A stretch of 64,000 nucleotides of DNA from Nephrocerus scutellatus (lineage: Eukaryota; Arthropoda; Insecta; Diptera; Pipunculidae). The stretch lies in the NCBI GenBank assembly GCA_947095585.1, contig OX352762.1:120310930-120374929 (forward strand), in the 5' to 3' direction. Each line of letters begins with the position of its first letter. Within the stretch, counting starts at the first letter, position 1. The notes beneath the pieces are model-generated. The model was not told the origin of the DNA and searched no databases. It saw only the letters and a list, made by a program, of their open reading frames with translations. Shown here piece by piece: positions 42,121-55,649 of this stretch. The translations under genes were made by a program, and so were the position numbers.

Positions 42121-45100
42121 TCTTGCTGAGTTTAAGTTAAGCCTCTAACGAATAAATTAGTTAGTCTTGAATTTGTACCAGGCTTGTGAAATCTTCTTTC
42201 TTTCCTTTACTCCGCGGGGGAGCATAGGGATCTTGCTTTCTCTTCTAGAAAAAGAAGAAGCTTATGAAATAAGCCGGAGCTATTAGGTCCCTAAACCAGA
42301 TAAGGACCATCACAAGGAGTACTGATATAGAATTTTAAGCATCTAAATCACTAGATTGGATTTCGAGCTAAGAACTCTACAATAGAGCAAGTACACTCTA
42401 CAATAGAACAGGTACACAGAATAACAGCCGAAGTTGATAAAGAACCAAAAACCGCAACTTGTTACAATGATGCAGAATTCCATGTGGTTGGAGAGTCAAC
42501 CTCAGACTCGACACAATAATTACAAGCTGCTTCAAATCAAACAATCATGTGGACACTCAAGCGATGAATAGGGCATAACTGAAACAAATCTGCACATACT
42601 GACTTTACAAATAAGTCTGTCTATCTGTACTATCTGAAGGGCTTCTAGGAAGTGCTTTCGACACAAAATAAAACATTAAACAGTGTAGCGATATGGCTTC
42701 CAACTATCGGGATATGCCAACCAAACTAACATTAATTTATTTCTAACACGGATCACTTCAAATAACAACAACATAAGTTTTGTCAACATTTATCGAAAAG
42801 TTCTGCACGAGAACATTGTGTGTCAGCATGTCAATCGAACAATGTCAATAATTTCCTTTCCGCCAGTAGATGCTCCAAGATCCATACAACACAAGAACTT
42901 AAATTTATGATATTCCTTCCCTTGTCTCGCCTTAGCTAAAGGTGAGCTCAATGCTTCATTTAAATCAATTATTAAAATCAATTCAATTTTAATCTCACAC
43001 GAGCTAAAATTGTTTTTGACTCAGTAGCACACGTTCTCTGTTCAACACTTTCCGTTCTCGACTTGAAAACTGCCTGATGTATTACATTTTATCACATCCT
43101 ATCCTATATCCACTCAGTAGGTGGGCAACGCAACAGCGCCTTATCAAAATAACAGTCGTAGCGGTAAAAATAAAGTATCTACCTAATTTATTTCATTTTC
43201 AATTCAATTCTCGTTATTGCATTTTGAAGCTCAGCTCAGCGAAGCTTTCACTGGTGAGAGCTTTTTTCGTGCTCGTGCTGAACAGAGAGACACAACGAAT
43301 GTGGACATTTTGCCATGGAACTACTTTGTCAAGGACGACACCAACAAACCCAAGAGCACGAGCGTGAATGTGCGATTTGTGCTTGCACGTCCGGTTTGCC
43401 AAAAAAAAAAAACCATGAAATTCATCTCATTCCCTGGAGCGTTCTGTGTATGTTTGTGCGTTGTAAGGGATGTGGGGGAGAGGGTGGATGCGCAGCAGAA
43501 ATCAGCAGACAGCAGTGAGTGCCTCGCCTATCTTCCGATGAAAGTCATCCGGGTTAATTGTGCACGATAAGTGTCATGTTCTCGCTAGCGCAGCGTGCAG
43601 GCAGGAAGGCAGAGCAAACAGCCCGACCTTGCAGTCACCCGTGCCGGCACCACCGAAATGACTGCTTGGCGCTGGCATTAAAATGGGATTTGTATCTACA
43701 AGTCCGACACAAATTGCAGGAGATTTTCGATAGCATCTCTTCGTTCTTCTTCTTTTGTGGTGGTGGTGGTTTGGGGTGCAGAGATATAGTGGAATTCCAT
43801 GATTTTTTTTTTTTAATTTTCTGTTCCTGTTCTAAAGACGATTGCGAAAGATTTTTCTAAGGTAAGATAATGATGGAGAAAAATACAAGAATTTGGTAAC
43901 TCACCGTGTGTATTAACACAACAACGAAGGTGAAGTGCAGAATAGAAGTTAATCTGTCGAGGTAAGTGTGCAAGGACTATTGAATTATTCTTAATTTCCC
44001 AGACAAATATTGGACATGAAATCATTTGCTTATCTCATTTTAATTTGATTATCGATTGAATTTGCAGTTCGTTGAATTTCGTTCGGTGTAAAGTCTCAAC
44101 GACGCACTGACATAGTTGAGAGTCATTTAATGATTTAGCTTGTTTCATATAACCTGCATTACATGGGGTACGGTACAGTGTCCTTGCACAGATGCCCCAT
44201 CATTGGCATCAGAATCAATTGCACCAAAAAAAAACAGGGCCAAACTCCAGTGTCAGAGTGCTCGAATGCAAATTCAAATTTCATGGAAAGCAGGACAAGT
44301 TTTTCATTTATATGTCCTTATGCCATGTAAGGTAAATACGCAATATCCTGTCGTTTAGAAAACATCTACATACACAACCTGCTTCACAGAAAAAACACAA
44401 CCTCAGGGCTGTTTACTTCGGATGAACAGATGGATACACGGACAGGTGGACGTATGCTCTACATATATAACTCCTATTGGTTCATTGCAATATTAGGGGC
44501 AATCGAATGAGGCTTCTAAGTATTCATTTATGTCTTTTATTGGATGGTGTTTTGGCAGTCGGCCTTTGCTCAGCGTGATATTTCACCCAGTACTGTGTGC
44601 ACTGCACACTTAAGGCAGCAATGAGACGAAAATATGGAGATGGATGATCCTTTTTTAGCCAGCAGCGAAACAGCAGAAACAACAAGAAATCCAGTAATTT
44701 GCTTTCTCGTCGCATTTGCATCGGTTTCGGTCGCTCGGTATCATAGCCCACCCGCATGCACTGCTCGCCGATAAAGATGACGATGATGCGCTGCTCTTGG
44801 CTATGGATCAACACCCGGCTTGGCACAATATACAATAAGAACGTACGCCGTACCGCTGCACGATGCCTTTTCGCCCAGCTTCACCTTCACCAGCACTGCA
44901 TGTTCTTTTTCGGGGATTTCTCGTTTGTTCGTTCATCTCGTTTATCTGGTTTTTCGGCATCCCATATATAATGGTACAGAGCTTGAAGTACCAACACCAC
45001 ATTCTTCTTCAAACCTTCGGGGCTCGACGACCCAGTTTCTATGCAAACATTGCCTGCTGCCGCTCGTACCGCAGCCCTCTCACGACCATAGCTCTTTATC

Positions 45101-46226
45101 TCGCCCATTCACGATGAAGAATTGGTAAACGAAATGAAATTTAAATTCAACTGTAAATCGTTTTTGTTGATAGAAGGACTAGGGATGAGCGCTTTGTCTG
45201 GTCTTGCCTGCAGCATGCCGTCTGCTGGTTAGAAAGATGAGGATAAGCTGAGAACGTCCGTCCGTCTGAGTAGGAGGAAGCCAAATTATTTTGTTTGCTA
45301 TTTCCGCCAGTAGTCTAAGCATTATGTGCATTCTTGTAGATCCTTGAAGTGTCAATGATGGCCCATTGTAGAGCAGATGTGAGGATTGTGCTGTATTTAC
45401 GTTTTGTTTTTGCCATTTGTTGGTTCAGTTTTCTGCCACTTGTTTACTCACATGAACACGAACCCTTAACCAAAGTACACTACAGATGTGATTTTACCGC
45501 GCCCCCATATAATATTTTGTGAGCAATTTGCTTGCTGGCAAGTATATGGCGATGAGGTTGCCAAAATCTTCTCAGTACAACAACTTGTTGTTTACGTGGC
45601 ATTCATTCCGGTTATCTTTCGCTAAAATTAAGTTTTTGATGGAATTCGAAGGAACACTAAAAGTTTCGCAAGGGGAAATCGAGTGTAGTAAAATGTTCAT
45701 CGTACTCGGAGCATTATAATTGGAAATCGGCATAGAAACAGTGCGATATTTTGTCGAGTTACCCACTAATAACGAGCCGGGTTTCAAAGAAAAGAATAGA
45801 CAGAAGTTAATAAAATCTCGTCACATGTTCATGTTTTTTGAAAACTTTAAAACACAAACGTAGGGAAAGGAATTCTTGATTCGTTTGAGTGTACGCATGG
45901 TTCAATTAATAAGGATTTTTGTTTTGAATGTTAAACTAAATTAGTTAACAGTTAAGGGTAGGCTTAAAAGTAATCGGCATATTCTAGAGATGCTAGAATT
46001 GAACGATGTTTATCGGGACTCTATAAGTTCAATGTCAGTAATATAACGCTGGACAACTGAATTAAAACGCGGTCGTATGAGAATTTGGTAAATGGACTTC
46101 AAAAGAGACCATTACACCATAAATAGCCGATAAAATTCATGGTATGTTATGGAAGAGTGATGCTGTGCAAGAATACATAGGCTGTGAGCATCTCACGTAA
46201 ATGAATTAAGAAGATATTCCACAAAT
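42121..46226. other. Long non-coding stretch
   Basis: About 4 kb without a recognisable gene. Overlapping open frames of 65-117 codons occur at 43,077-43,860 and 44,756-45,128 on both strands, none with a known motif. G-rich (GGT)n at about 43,757-43,770. It may be host intron or intergenic DNA, since it lacks transposon marks. Confidence 0.4.
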
Positions 46227-48100
46227 GGTAGGTAGGTAGGTAGAGTTTTGGACCCCGCTGTACTTGCGAGGCTCTCAATTAACGCTAGAGAGCGGCCACA
46301 AACCTCGAGGGATCTAGCATGGATATTTAAATCCAGCCCGTAGCGTTCAGATACGAGATTAACTCGATGACTCCGCAATCTGAGAGCTTTTTTAGGTCGG
46401 CAAAGAATTGTTTACAAAAAATGCGAATTCTTGGCCCTGCTAGGTCTGGACAACTGTATGAGAGTTTCTTTCTCATTTTCGTCTTATTGCTGAAGTTGCT
46501 GTGCGTTATATCCAACTCGGTAGCATGGCTGCCCACTAGCCAGTGGTCCGTGCTGATAGCAACAATTTTGGCAATATCCGGTGGTTTTCCTATTGATGTA
46601 GGATGGTCATTACAATCTTGCTGTGGTGCAGTTCGACAGACTGCTCCACCTGATTTGTGCCTTAGTATTGAAAAAGAGGATATTTTGTTCCTTGATTGGA
46701 CATTGATGATTGGACATTGTACAGCTAACTCTCTTCATAGAACCGGTGTCAGTAGCGCCGCTTATCTTAGCCAATTCATCTGCCCTTTCATTCCCCTCTA
46801 TATTACTGTGAACCGACTTATACTATGGTGATGTCCAGGAATTGACTGATTAAGGATAATACTTCTTGGCACTGTTGTACGAGTTTCGGATTAATGGTGG
46901 TCGCATAAATCGCCCTCATGGCAGATGGGCGGCTATTAACACATATGCCAACCGATTCCGATGTGTGCGTTACTAAGCCTTACTGCCCTGCAGGACTCCA
47001 TTATTGCTAGGATATGTGCCTGAAGAATACTGAGATATACATGAAAGATTCGGGTAGCTTGTATTACCTTGACAAATTTAGACTCCATCCTTTATTTTAA
47101 TCCGTCTGTGAATATTGTTGCTTCAAATTGCCTCGTTACTGTCCCATTCTTCCAGTTATCCCTGGTAGGAAACTCGACGTCAAATGAGGAAGTCAGTAGA
47201 TGAAGCTATCATGCCTCCAGGTACTATCTGCAGTATATTGCAGTGACCGTATGGTCTATTAGCACCACCACCCAGATTCATTGAGTTCATCTCAATGTCT
47301 TACTTAACATCACAGTACTGCCGGACATAAAACACCACTACCAAAGAAGAAATATTCTATGCTTTCCTATTTCTATACGCATATTATGTCGTACTGCACT
47401 GCTTATCGCAACATACTTTTTTAATATGTCAGGAGATAATATATGTAAGATGGTGTTAAGGGACTCGTTCGGACATCAACGTAGAGCTCCTGTGATATTG
47501 ACTGCTGCTGATCGCTGTGATCTGCTGAGTTTGCTCGAGTTATACCTCTTCTTCATCACTGGCTACCAGACTAGCGATCCATAGGTAAGTATTGCCCGTA
47601 CAACAGCTGTGTCCGGCCATTGAGCCATCCTTGGTTGAAGACCCCATTTCCTACCGATAGTTTTACTGCGCACGCATTCGTAGCCATATTCTCTATATTA
47701 GCCTTTCAGCTAGCTTCCTATCCGAGACTACTCCCAGATATTTGGCGCTGGGGGTAAGGCTGAGACTTTGCCAATTGAGTTTTGCAAAGAATAAAGGCCG
47801 TTGTTTTAGATTTAGTGGTGAACAGTACCATTTAAGTCTTTCCTGGGTTGACTCAGGTTGCCCAGGAGCTGACTTTACCAAATGCTCTTTCCATATTTTC
47901 CCTGATAACGGAAAGTGACTGGCCAGATACGTGTGTCACCACGTCATATGCGTTCGCTCGTTCTTCTCAAGTTTTAGTAGAATTTTTTTTAATAACCGTT
48001 AGCCACAGTAAGGGAGAGATGAAACATCCTTGAGCAGTGCCTCTGTCGACTAGTTTGGTAATATTGCAGCTGCCAAGGTTGGCATGTATGTGTACCAAAC
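46227..48100 (-). mobile_element. LOA/R1-like LINE, RT to 3' end, minus strand, heavily decayed
   Basis: The 3' end has a clear (TACC)4 tail on the minus strand (GGTAGGTAGGTAGGTA at 46,227-46,242). Upstream on the minus strand: RNase H with SNIEGNERADELAKISG near 46,740-46,795, RT/RNase H linker near 47,200-47,250, thumb (NIENMATN; RQISGSSLG-type) near 47,680-47,750, and RT core near 47,830-48,030 (GCFISPLLWLTVI, then MERAFGKVSSW). The YADD box is destroyed. Same family as 30.1 kb, and its RNase H is better kept than that copy's. Confidence 0.7.
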
Positions 48101-50374
48101 TATCTGAATTGGATAAAAAACCAACTTTTTGGGATAAATTCGCTACAATCCGGTCACAGTCAATTGCTGTTATCTATAAGAAATAGACAAGGACGCTAGC
48201 GGCTGCACGCGCAAAACGCACGGAACTCCTTGCGATTCGTTATATTATTGACCTGGGACATTATGAATTGTAGATGTATGTTCAGCTGAATTTTTCCGCC
48301 AGACGTTTAATGGTTCGTTTGAATTTTGTTCGAGTACGGCGACCGAAATTTGGAGTTAGTTTACTTTAATTTTTTGCAACCGAAACGCTATTTGATGGAC
48401 AATTTTGAAAAATTGCAAGCGTTGGTTAAGTTTGTAATATCCCACAATTTAATGGCAACTACAGAGAACAGAAAAGTTGAAAGAATAAACTAACCGGATC
48501 TAACTTCTCGTATAGCCGAGAAATCGTATTGGGAAAATAGGGCATCCCAATTGATAAAGCTCTCATGCAGCACTTCGGTGCACTTTATTGTGGTTTCCAC
48601 AGTAACTACTTTGTTTTTGCCGAAACTCATCAATTTGTAAAAAATTATGCTACTTGATGCGAAATTTACAATATTTGCAAATTTCATAAAGTGGTGGATG
48701 GCATTTATGTGTTCCGGAATGGGTGCACTTTCTTATAATGTGCGCTCGTTATGTTACAGCAGCCAAAATTCCGCTTTGATCGCCGTTCCAAATACTTCCC
48801 TTGCCACACACATCTTAAAAACTTGATTATAGTTTTTTTTTCCGGTTTTAGTTTTTGAAACTAAATATTTTTTAACTGGAATCTCTGTGTGAAGAATGTG
48901 TGCAACCTGCCCATATTGCCACGTTTTCTGCTACACTTGCACTACATGTTTAGTTATCTCTTCTAGGTGTTGAGTCTATATATTATGATTTTTGCTTTCT
49001 TGCTTGATATTACAACGTCCTAAAAATGAGATAATTCTAAAAATGCTAGCAATTAGCATGTCCTCTTATTGAAACTTCACACATCCTTATGAACTTATTG
49101 GTATGTTATGTACCAAACTCGCTTTTACCTAAACTCTCCGAAGTTGGGGAAAACCTTAAGTCATGCCTTGAGTATAAAACATGAACATCCACCCACATCG
49201 GCAATGCCACCAGATAGACAAAAACTGCATCATTTTCCCGTGTGCATCAACTTTTCTTCTTCATCATCTTCTTTGGATGAGATGGTGGATGAGATAAATA
49301 TCTAATTTGTTAACCACCCGAATTGGGTGTTGCATAGTTAGGGAATAAACTGAAAACTGGTGTATACTGGTCACAGCTAGATACCGAAAGGACAACACGA
49401 CCACCACTAGATTCACAGCATCGCATAACCCACAGTGGACACTGAGCCCGTTGGGGTTATTATATCGCCTTTAAGAGGACACTTGCGTTTTGTAATTAAA
49501 TTAGTGCAGTGTTTTTTCTGGAAGTATTTTCGTGGTTTTTCCCATTCTCGCTATGTCACGTTGTCCTTCTATTCTCGATTATCCTTTTGAATTATGTGTA
49601 TATTGTGTGTATAGGAAAGTGTTGACTACTTCGTTCTCTTGTTGGCTATTAAATCTACTATACTAAGGCGGTCTATTAAAAAAGTGATACATAAACCCGG
49701 ACAAGAAAGCTGTGCGATCACAATGTATCCGTCTCGTTCATTCGTCCTTTTTCCCGATTTCGGAATAAATTTTATGACGTTGGTGTTCAAGTAGGTGTGC
49801 TATGGTTTTTATTTTCAATCGGTTTAGATTGGATCTTTATCTTTGTAGGTTTGTGTGTATTTTAAATATTAAATAATTTGACTTCTGGTATACAGCAGCA
49901 GATGTAAGCGTTTGCGATTCCGTTCGCAACAGCAACAGAAAGTCATTTAATTATACAGCCTGATGTAAAATTGGAGCTAAAAAACACACTTCGTTTTCTA
50001 TTTTCAAAACTAGGTAGGTTAGCATGTTAGTCAGTCAGACGTCCTAGATGAGGTAGTTTTTATTCAAATTCTAAAACATTTAAACTTAGATGAGTATAGA
50101 TGGGACTAATTACAAACTTTCATCCAACTTCTACATTTTTAGGTTTCCACGGACTATTTTCGTCTCTATTCGATTCTTGTTTTTTGTCTTTTTTTGTCCG
50201 CATACTATAATCGCTTTTATTATATATCTAATAAACATTCTGATCGACTCTTATTCTCGACATCAGTTTACTTAAATAGTTTTTTCCTTTATGAGCCCAT
50301 AATATTAGCTTATCTACTTACCGTTACGAATAATATCTACTTAAATCTATCTGGTAAAGGCTCTACAATAAATA
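48101..50374. other. Non-coding stretch
   Basis: No motif-bearing frames. (TTC)n-like CTTCTTCATCATCTTC at about 49,255-49,271. Nothing else recognised. Confidence 0.4.
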
Positions 50375-50600
50375 ATCGGCGCCATAGCTCTAGAAGTTGC
50401 TGGATTTGACTACTGTGCGGTAAGTTTAAAATTTAAATCTCAGAAAATCGTTTTCACGGTCCCACCTCTTGCCAATGTTTTACAAACGACCGAGAGTAAT
50501 ACCTGTCAAGCTTTTAAATTCGCCTTTTAGATATGACTTTAAATTGTAGTTCCCTCCAATTTATATGCAAAAATATAACACAAATGGTTGCAAGAAGCTT
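50375..50600 (+). mobile_element. Probable tRNA-derived SINE, copy 2 (diverged)
   Basis: Blocks in the same order as 29,795-30,104: A box-like CATAGCTCTAGAAGTTG, B box-like TTAAAATTTAAATCTC, then GGTCCCACCTCTTGCCAATG, AAACGACCGAGAGTAATA, AAATTGTAGTTCCC and ATGCAAAAATATAACACA. Older than copy 1. Confidence 0.45.
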
Positions 50601-50919
50601 GAGTCTGGACTAAAATGAAATAATTTTAAAAACAGGAACAATCGGGTAATTTTTCTAAAAACCTTCAACTCAACTCTACCAGAGAGCAAAATCGAAGCTA
50701 CAACCGGAGCACCATAATTTGTCGAATGGATAGATTAATGGAAAGGGTAGTCTTTTCCAAAGAAATTAAATTTACGGCTACGGCGGCTATAACTTTTAAT
50801 TTCAGGATTTAAGATTAAATTGTAAGAGTCTTTAGTTATCCAAAACCTATTGTATATTCGGAAAAATTCAATGAACTATAAGAGTTATACATAAAAAGTG
50901 ATTTATAAAGGCGGTGATT
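50601..50919. other. Non-coding stretch, nothing recognised
   Basis: AT-rich sequence between the SINE copy and a LINE. Confidence 0.35.
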
Positions 50920-52305
50920 AAAAAGCGAAGGACACCGTTATTCGATTGAAGCTCTTCAACAAACTTGATGTGGAAGAAGCGATGCCAGAAGATGGCGAAG
51001 AGGCATCCTGTGCCCCATACTTTAGCAAGGAGATATCACAAAATGCAGCAATTATCGTGGTATAACGTTGTTGAGTACCGCGTATAAGATTTTCTCCTCT
51101 ATCCTTCAAGACATACGTTAAAGTCATCATTGGTCCATACCAGTGTGGCTTCATCCCAGGCAAATCAACAACTGATCAGATTTGCACCCTAAGGCAGGTG
51201 ATGGAAAAATGTCTAGAGTTTCGAAACTCACTACACCATCTTTTTATAGACTTTGAAGCCGCCTATGATAACATAGCCATAGTAGAACTTTATAAAGCCA
51301 TGATAGAGTTCGGCATCCCAAATAAATCGACACGACTATGTAGGTTGACCATGACCAATGTTATAAGCCAAGTAAAAATATCCGGATCACTATCAAGACC
51401 ATTCACCATCTATAATGGGCTCCGACAAGGGGATGGACTGGCCTGCATCATCTTCAACCTGGCGTTGGAGAAAATGATCAAAGATTCTGACATAACGGCG
51501 AGAATAACAATTCTCTATAAGTCCATTCAGATACTGGCTTACATTGACATTGACATCGTTGGTAGAACCAAAGAGCTGTTCAGGAATCTTGCATCCAGAG
51601 CGATGGGGCGGCACGAAATCTAGGGCATCAAATAAATGAGAGCAAACCAAACATGGTGGCCACGCCTGCGAGCAGAAGATCCAATGTTGGTCCCCCAATT
51701 TAAAAAGTAGTGCAATCCTTTAACTATCTGGGGTCAAGTGTAGCAGTCGGTAACAGCATGGAACCAAAAATACGCGCACGGTTGCTCAAAGCCAACAAAG
51801 CCTACTTTAGTCTGTCAAGACTCTTCAAATCCAGGAACTTAACCATAACATCTAAGCTGCTGGAATATGGTATTAATACCCAATAAAATCCGAGACTTGG
51901 GTGTTTATCAAAAGCATTCTGACCTCTTAGCCGCGTTCGTGAAAAAAGTCTTACGTAGAATTGTTGGCCCGATATGTGAGGAAGGACGATTCCGGAGAAC
52001 TCTATAATGATGAGATCTACAACTGTTACCGCGTTGTCGACATCGTGAAAATAATTAAGCTCGTTAGGCTCCAGTGGTTAGGACATCTAGCTCACATAAG
52101 CGAAGAGGTCCTGCTCGGAAATTCCTTTGCGGCAGGATTTATGTACCACGACAGCGACACCGGTCATGCATACGCTAAAGGATGGCGTAGACCAGGGTGC
52201 CGAGAGTTAAGCGATGCAAATCTGGATGACATCGGCTCAAAATCGTGACCGTTGGGGAGATTTTTTGCGGGAGGACAAACACGGACCCTTGTTGTAGGTC
52301 AAACT
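50920..52305 (+). mobile_element. (GAT)n-tailed LINE, RT to 3' end
   Basis: 5'-truncated in the RT fingers (EISQNAAIIVV near 51,030). IGPYQCGFIPGKSTTDQICTLRQ lies near 51,130-51,195, then a long open frame, thumb (NYLGSSVAVGNSMEPKIRA; KANKAYFSLSRLFKSRN), the C-terminal ELYNDEIYN...QWLGHLAHISEE block and the 3' end CATCGGCTCAAAATCGTG with a GATGATGATTGAT tail. This is the least broken RT of its family in the window. Confidence 0.8.
51198..51623 (+). pseudogene. (GAT)n LINE reverse transcriptase palm
   Basis: 141 codons: HHLFIDFEAAYDNIA (motif A Asp present), EFGIPNKSTRLCRLTMTNVI, YNGLRQGDGLACIIFNLALEKMI (motif B), YKSIQILAYIDIDIVGRT. Motif C reads YIDID where related elements have YADDID, so one of the two metal-binding Asp residues is displaced and the enzyme is probably dead. 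A stop at 51,621-51,623 ends the frame, and homology resumes in another frame (GHQINESKPNMVATP). Confidence 0.75.
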
Positions 52306-54819
52306 AGGATGATGATTGATTTTTGAATGTTGGCGGCTTCTTTTGCTTTTGCTTATAAATATATATATATACATTGTTGATCTTGTGGGACTTTTTTTTG
52401 AGTACCTGAAGGTTTATAGTTTCCAGTTTTTTGTGGCATATGCTTAATACCCATATTGAAGAATAGTTTCAGGAGTTCTCAATAAAAATTTGGTTTTCTG
52501 GATGTTTGTTAGTACATAAGCCACTTAAAGGGTTTTTACTAATTAACCATATTGTGCAGGATGAGAACGTGACTTTCAAGCTGGCCAAAGTCCACTATAT
52601 CATAAATGTCAAAGCCCACCGTTTTTAGAAATTATTTTGAAAAACGTGTTTTCTACCTTTCCTTATATTTATTAGAAAATTGGAAAGAACTTTTACCTGG
52701 AGCTACTCAGCTTACATAAATAACCAAAAGTTCATCTCCGGCTGAGAGGCTCCATAAGACACATGTCGAATGTTGTACCAAGCTTTATGTAAAAATAAAC
52801 CATCATAATTACAATTCACAAGCATTTACAATACATGCAGATATCAATCTGTTCCTGTTCGGCTTAACAACTTAATATCCATGCAGTACATAAAGCATTT
52901 GCGAGCTAAGACCTTATGTATTAATTAAATTTTTGAACCATCTAAATAGCTAGAAAAGCATTTGATATACATACTACCGCATAAAGTTTTAATTAACTTC
53001 TATTTATGCTCTTAGAAATTCCTAATAAAGTGTTCTTCAAATTGATTTCATTTCAAATCAAATGAGCAAAGCAAACAAATTTGTTCCAAACAATTCTAGC
53101 CATTTATGACTGAACAGATAATAAGTTATTCAAATCAATCGCAAGTACACATATCCTATGTGCATTTGCATTGCAGGTAAGTAGCTTAAATAATTGTCTG
53201 CAGAGGCAGAAACATTATTCTGACAGAAATGCCAGAATTTGCACATTTTTCACTCATTATGGACGTGAATTTGGTTTATACGGCTCTGGACGTCCTTGCG
53301 GCAGCAGATGTGCACACCTACATCAAAACTCAAGCAAATATTTTGGTTTACAGTCGATTGACTTTACTATAAATGGCCCAGCTACCGTTCCTGGAGGTTA
53401 CAAATTTTATAATCTAACCAACTATAGTTGCAGGCGCTGGCTTGCACGTATCCTGAGTAGCCACGCACGAACCAACCTAAAAGTCAATACTATGGTACAG
53501 AAGAGACACGCCACGCGTAGTAATTAATTCGGCAGAAATCACTGTCGAGGGGGCATGATAAGGATACGCCATACGCTCGCAAACATTCAGACTGTCCGGC
53601 AGACGCACAAAGCATTCTCTTAATTATACCTAACCGCAACAACGTGGTCAAGCCTATGGTTTTTATAAAATGTTTTCGAAGCTGTATGGGACAAAGCCTC
53701 GTCCGTGTGAAGCCATTGCATTTTCAATGGGAGCGACAACAAAATAACGAGTAGGTGCATAATAATTGCAGTGCCTCGGACGCGCGATGTTTCGCGCTGG
53801 AACAATTCCACTGGACGAGGTTTCTCGGAGCGCTGTTGTTACAGAGAACTACTTCTGCCAATGCAATGCTGCACTGCTGTTGCTGTCCATTAATTAAATT
53901 TTCAACCAATTTTACGAGAGAAGTAGTATGGCAGTGGGCGGGAATAGCGTATAGCATAAGCGATAACCAAAAACATAGCAGCTACGTACTCTGAAAAGTG
54001 GTAATATCCTCCCAATGGCATGTTTTTCGCGCTATACGTCAGAGATGGAGATGAAAATGACCGTAAATTTAAAATCGACTGCAAAATAAACTACGAAATC
54101 CGATGAGCCGAGGACATTTCTATGCAGGCCAAGAACATGAGTCGTATTTCTCGATGCTTTTACGAATCCATTGAATACACAATTTTCCACCATTAGCCTG
54201 TGAAAAACCTACCTCTCATTGTCCATTCTGAATCTCTGAAATCACTTGTTTTGCCTGACCTTTAAAAATCATCATCCCGACAGCTGCCCGTGACAATTTG
54301 TTCCAAATCAATCCGCAACCCTCCCGTTATTGATCTTGACTACGTTGAGCAATCGAAAGGAATGAATTGCCGGCATACGCCATCCGACGCCTCATCAACG
54401 TTACGACTGATAGTGGGTTTCTTGCTGCCATTGCACCACACACACAATAGATAACTGGGTTAAATCGAACGTACGGTCTGACACGGTGACAAAGGCATGT
54501 GGAACAGGAACTGGCAACAAAATTCAATTTCGTGTTGCGAATTTCTGTTTGAGTTTCTTGTGATGTTGCCGGATGAAGTCCTGCTTGCTGCTGGCTAAGA
54601 ACACTATAGGTGCCATGCGATTATACATTCAATCTGCCATTTTCGGGAAACGAAGGCTTCAATTCTTCTTCGTATCCTTTTTCTGCTTTAATCATAGACG
54701 CGGCCAGGTTTTATGTCCATTTAATTTTTACTTTTGTATTACGGAATATTGTATTGTGGGTGAATCTAAACAATTATAGAATGTTCTTTAACCCTTTGGA
54801 TCCCCTCTTACATTACAAT
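52306..54819. other. Non-coding stretch
   Basis: A 118-codon frame at 53,171-53,527 and others near 53,720-54,080 carry no known motif. (TATA)n at about 52,358-52,372. No transposon ends or RNA genes recognised. Confidence 0.4.
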
Positions 54820-55138
54820 GGTTTTTTTTTTTAATTTGCCCAAGCATGAAGGGGTTCGCACCCTTATAATGCTCGGCTATGTGCTTGGCACAGCGTGTGC
54901 GATAACGAAAGGCAGGAGACAAATGGAGATGTCTATGAGCTTGTGTTTTGAATATCTGTGGATCATAGTAATGTGTAAAGACTGAGCTGAGCATTTCGCA
55001 TACGTGTTGTACGTCTGAAGAACAAATCTTTGAACTTAACTATGAGTCCGAAGATGGGTTTGAGTGTAAACTGATGAGCATTTAGAGCGTCACGAGTATT
55101 TGCGGCTGAATTCAAGGAGAGGTGACATGCAACTGGCT
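54820..55138 (-). mobile_element. Jockey/CR1-like LINE 3' end, fragment 1
   Basis: Minus strand; ends in poly(A) (T-run at 54,822-54,834) preceded by CATTATAAGGGTGCGAACCC then CTTC, the same hairpin as at 14,305 and 55,175. Only the C-terminal tail of the LINE remains (GTGCGATAACGAAAGGCAGG region). Confidence 0.65.
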
Positions 55139-55140
55139 AT

Positions 55141-55647
55141 TTCTCTCTTTTTTTTGTATAATGTAACACACGCTCAAGGGGGTTAAACCCTTATAATGCT
55201 TAGCACAGCGGGGTTGTTCGAAAATCGGAAAACGTGAGATGTCTATGCACATGTGTCTTGATAAACTGCAGATCATACAAATGCGGAAACAATTTATTCC
55301 ATATAATTATTGTGCGGCTAAAGAAGAGTCTCTGCATTGGTTGGTACGTCCAAAGATAGGTCTAATGGTAGACCCGTGAGCTCGAGTTTAGGCATGGGTA
55401 TTTCGCTTGGATTGGAAGATGGGCGGGATGCCTCTGGATATTTCTTTTGAACATCGCTTGTGGAAAAAGCGATAAAACCGTGACAAGCAGGAAACATTCA
55501 TACGATTTTCAAGCGATTCGATTGTTTTCGCGATATTTACGTCACCAATAAGTTTTATCGCGTGGTTCTTAATTCTGTCACGTAGATGTAATGTGGTCTT
55601 GGGAGCACCTTCCCAGAAAATACAACTGTATACAAGTTTAGTACGAA
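55141..55647 (-). mobile_element. Jockey/CR1-like LINE 3' end, fragment 2
   Basis: Minus strand, same family as 13.1 kb: FWEGAPKTTLHLRDRIKNHA, IKLIGDVNIAKTIESLENRM, LSRFYRFFHKRCSKEISRG, then GCATTATAAGGGTTTAACCC, CCTTGAGC and an A tract. Its poly(A) lies directly against the 5' end of fragment 1, so the two sit head to tail. At its 5' side it meets the (GAT)n LINE tail, and a short in-frame join there is accidental. Confidence 0.7.
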
Positions 55648-55649
55648 TG

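Noticed and set aside
43077..45128. Cluster of overlapping open frames of 65-117 codons, considered as a host gene
   Set aside because: No domain, no consistent strand, and several frames overlap in the same sequence as expected by chance in moderately GC-balanced DNA.
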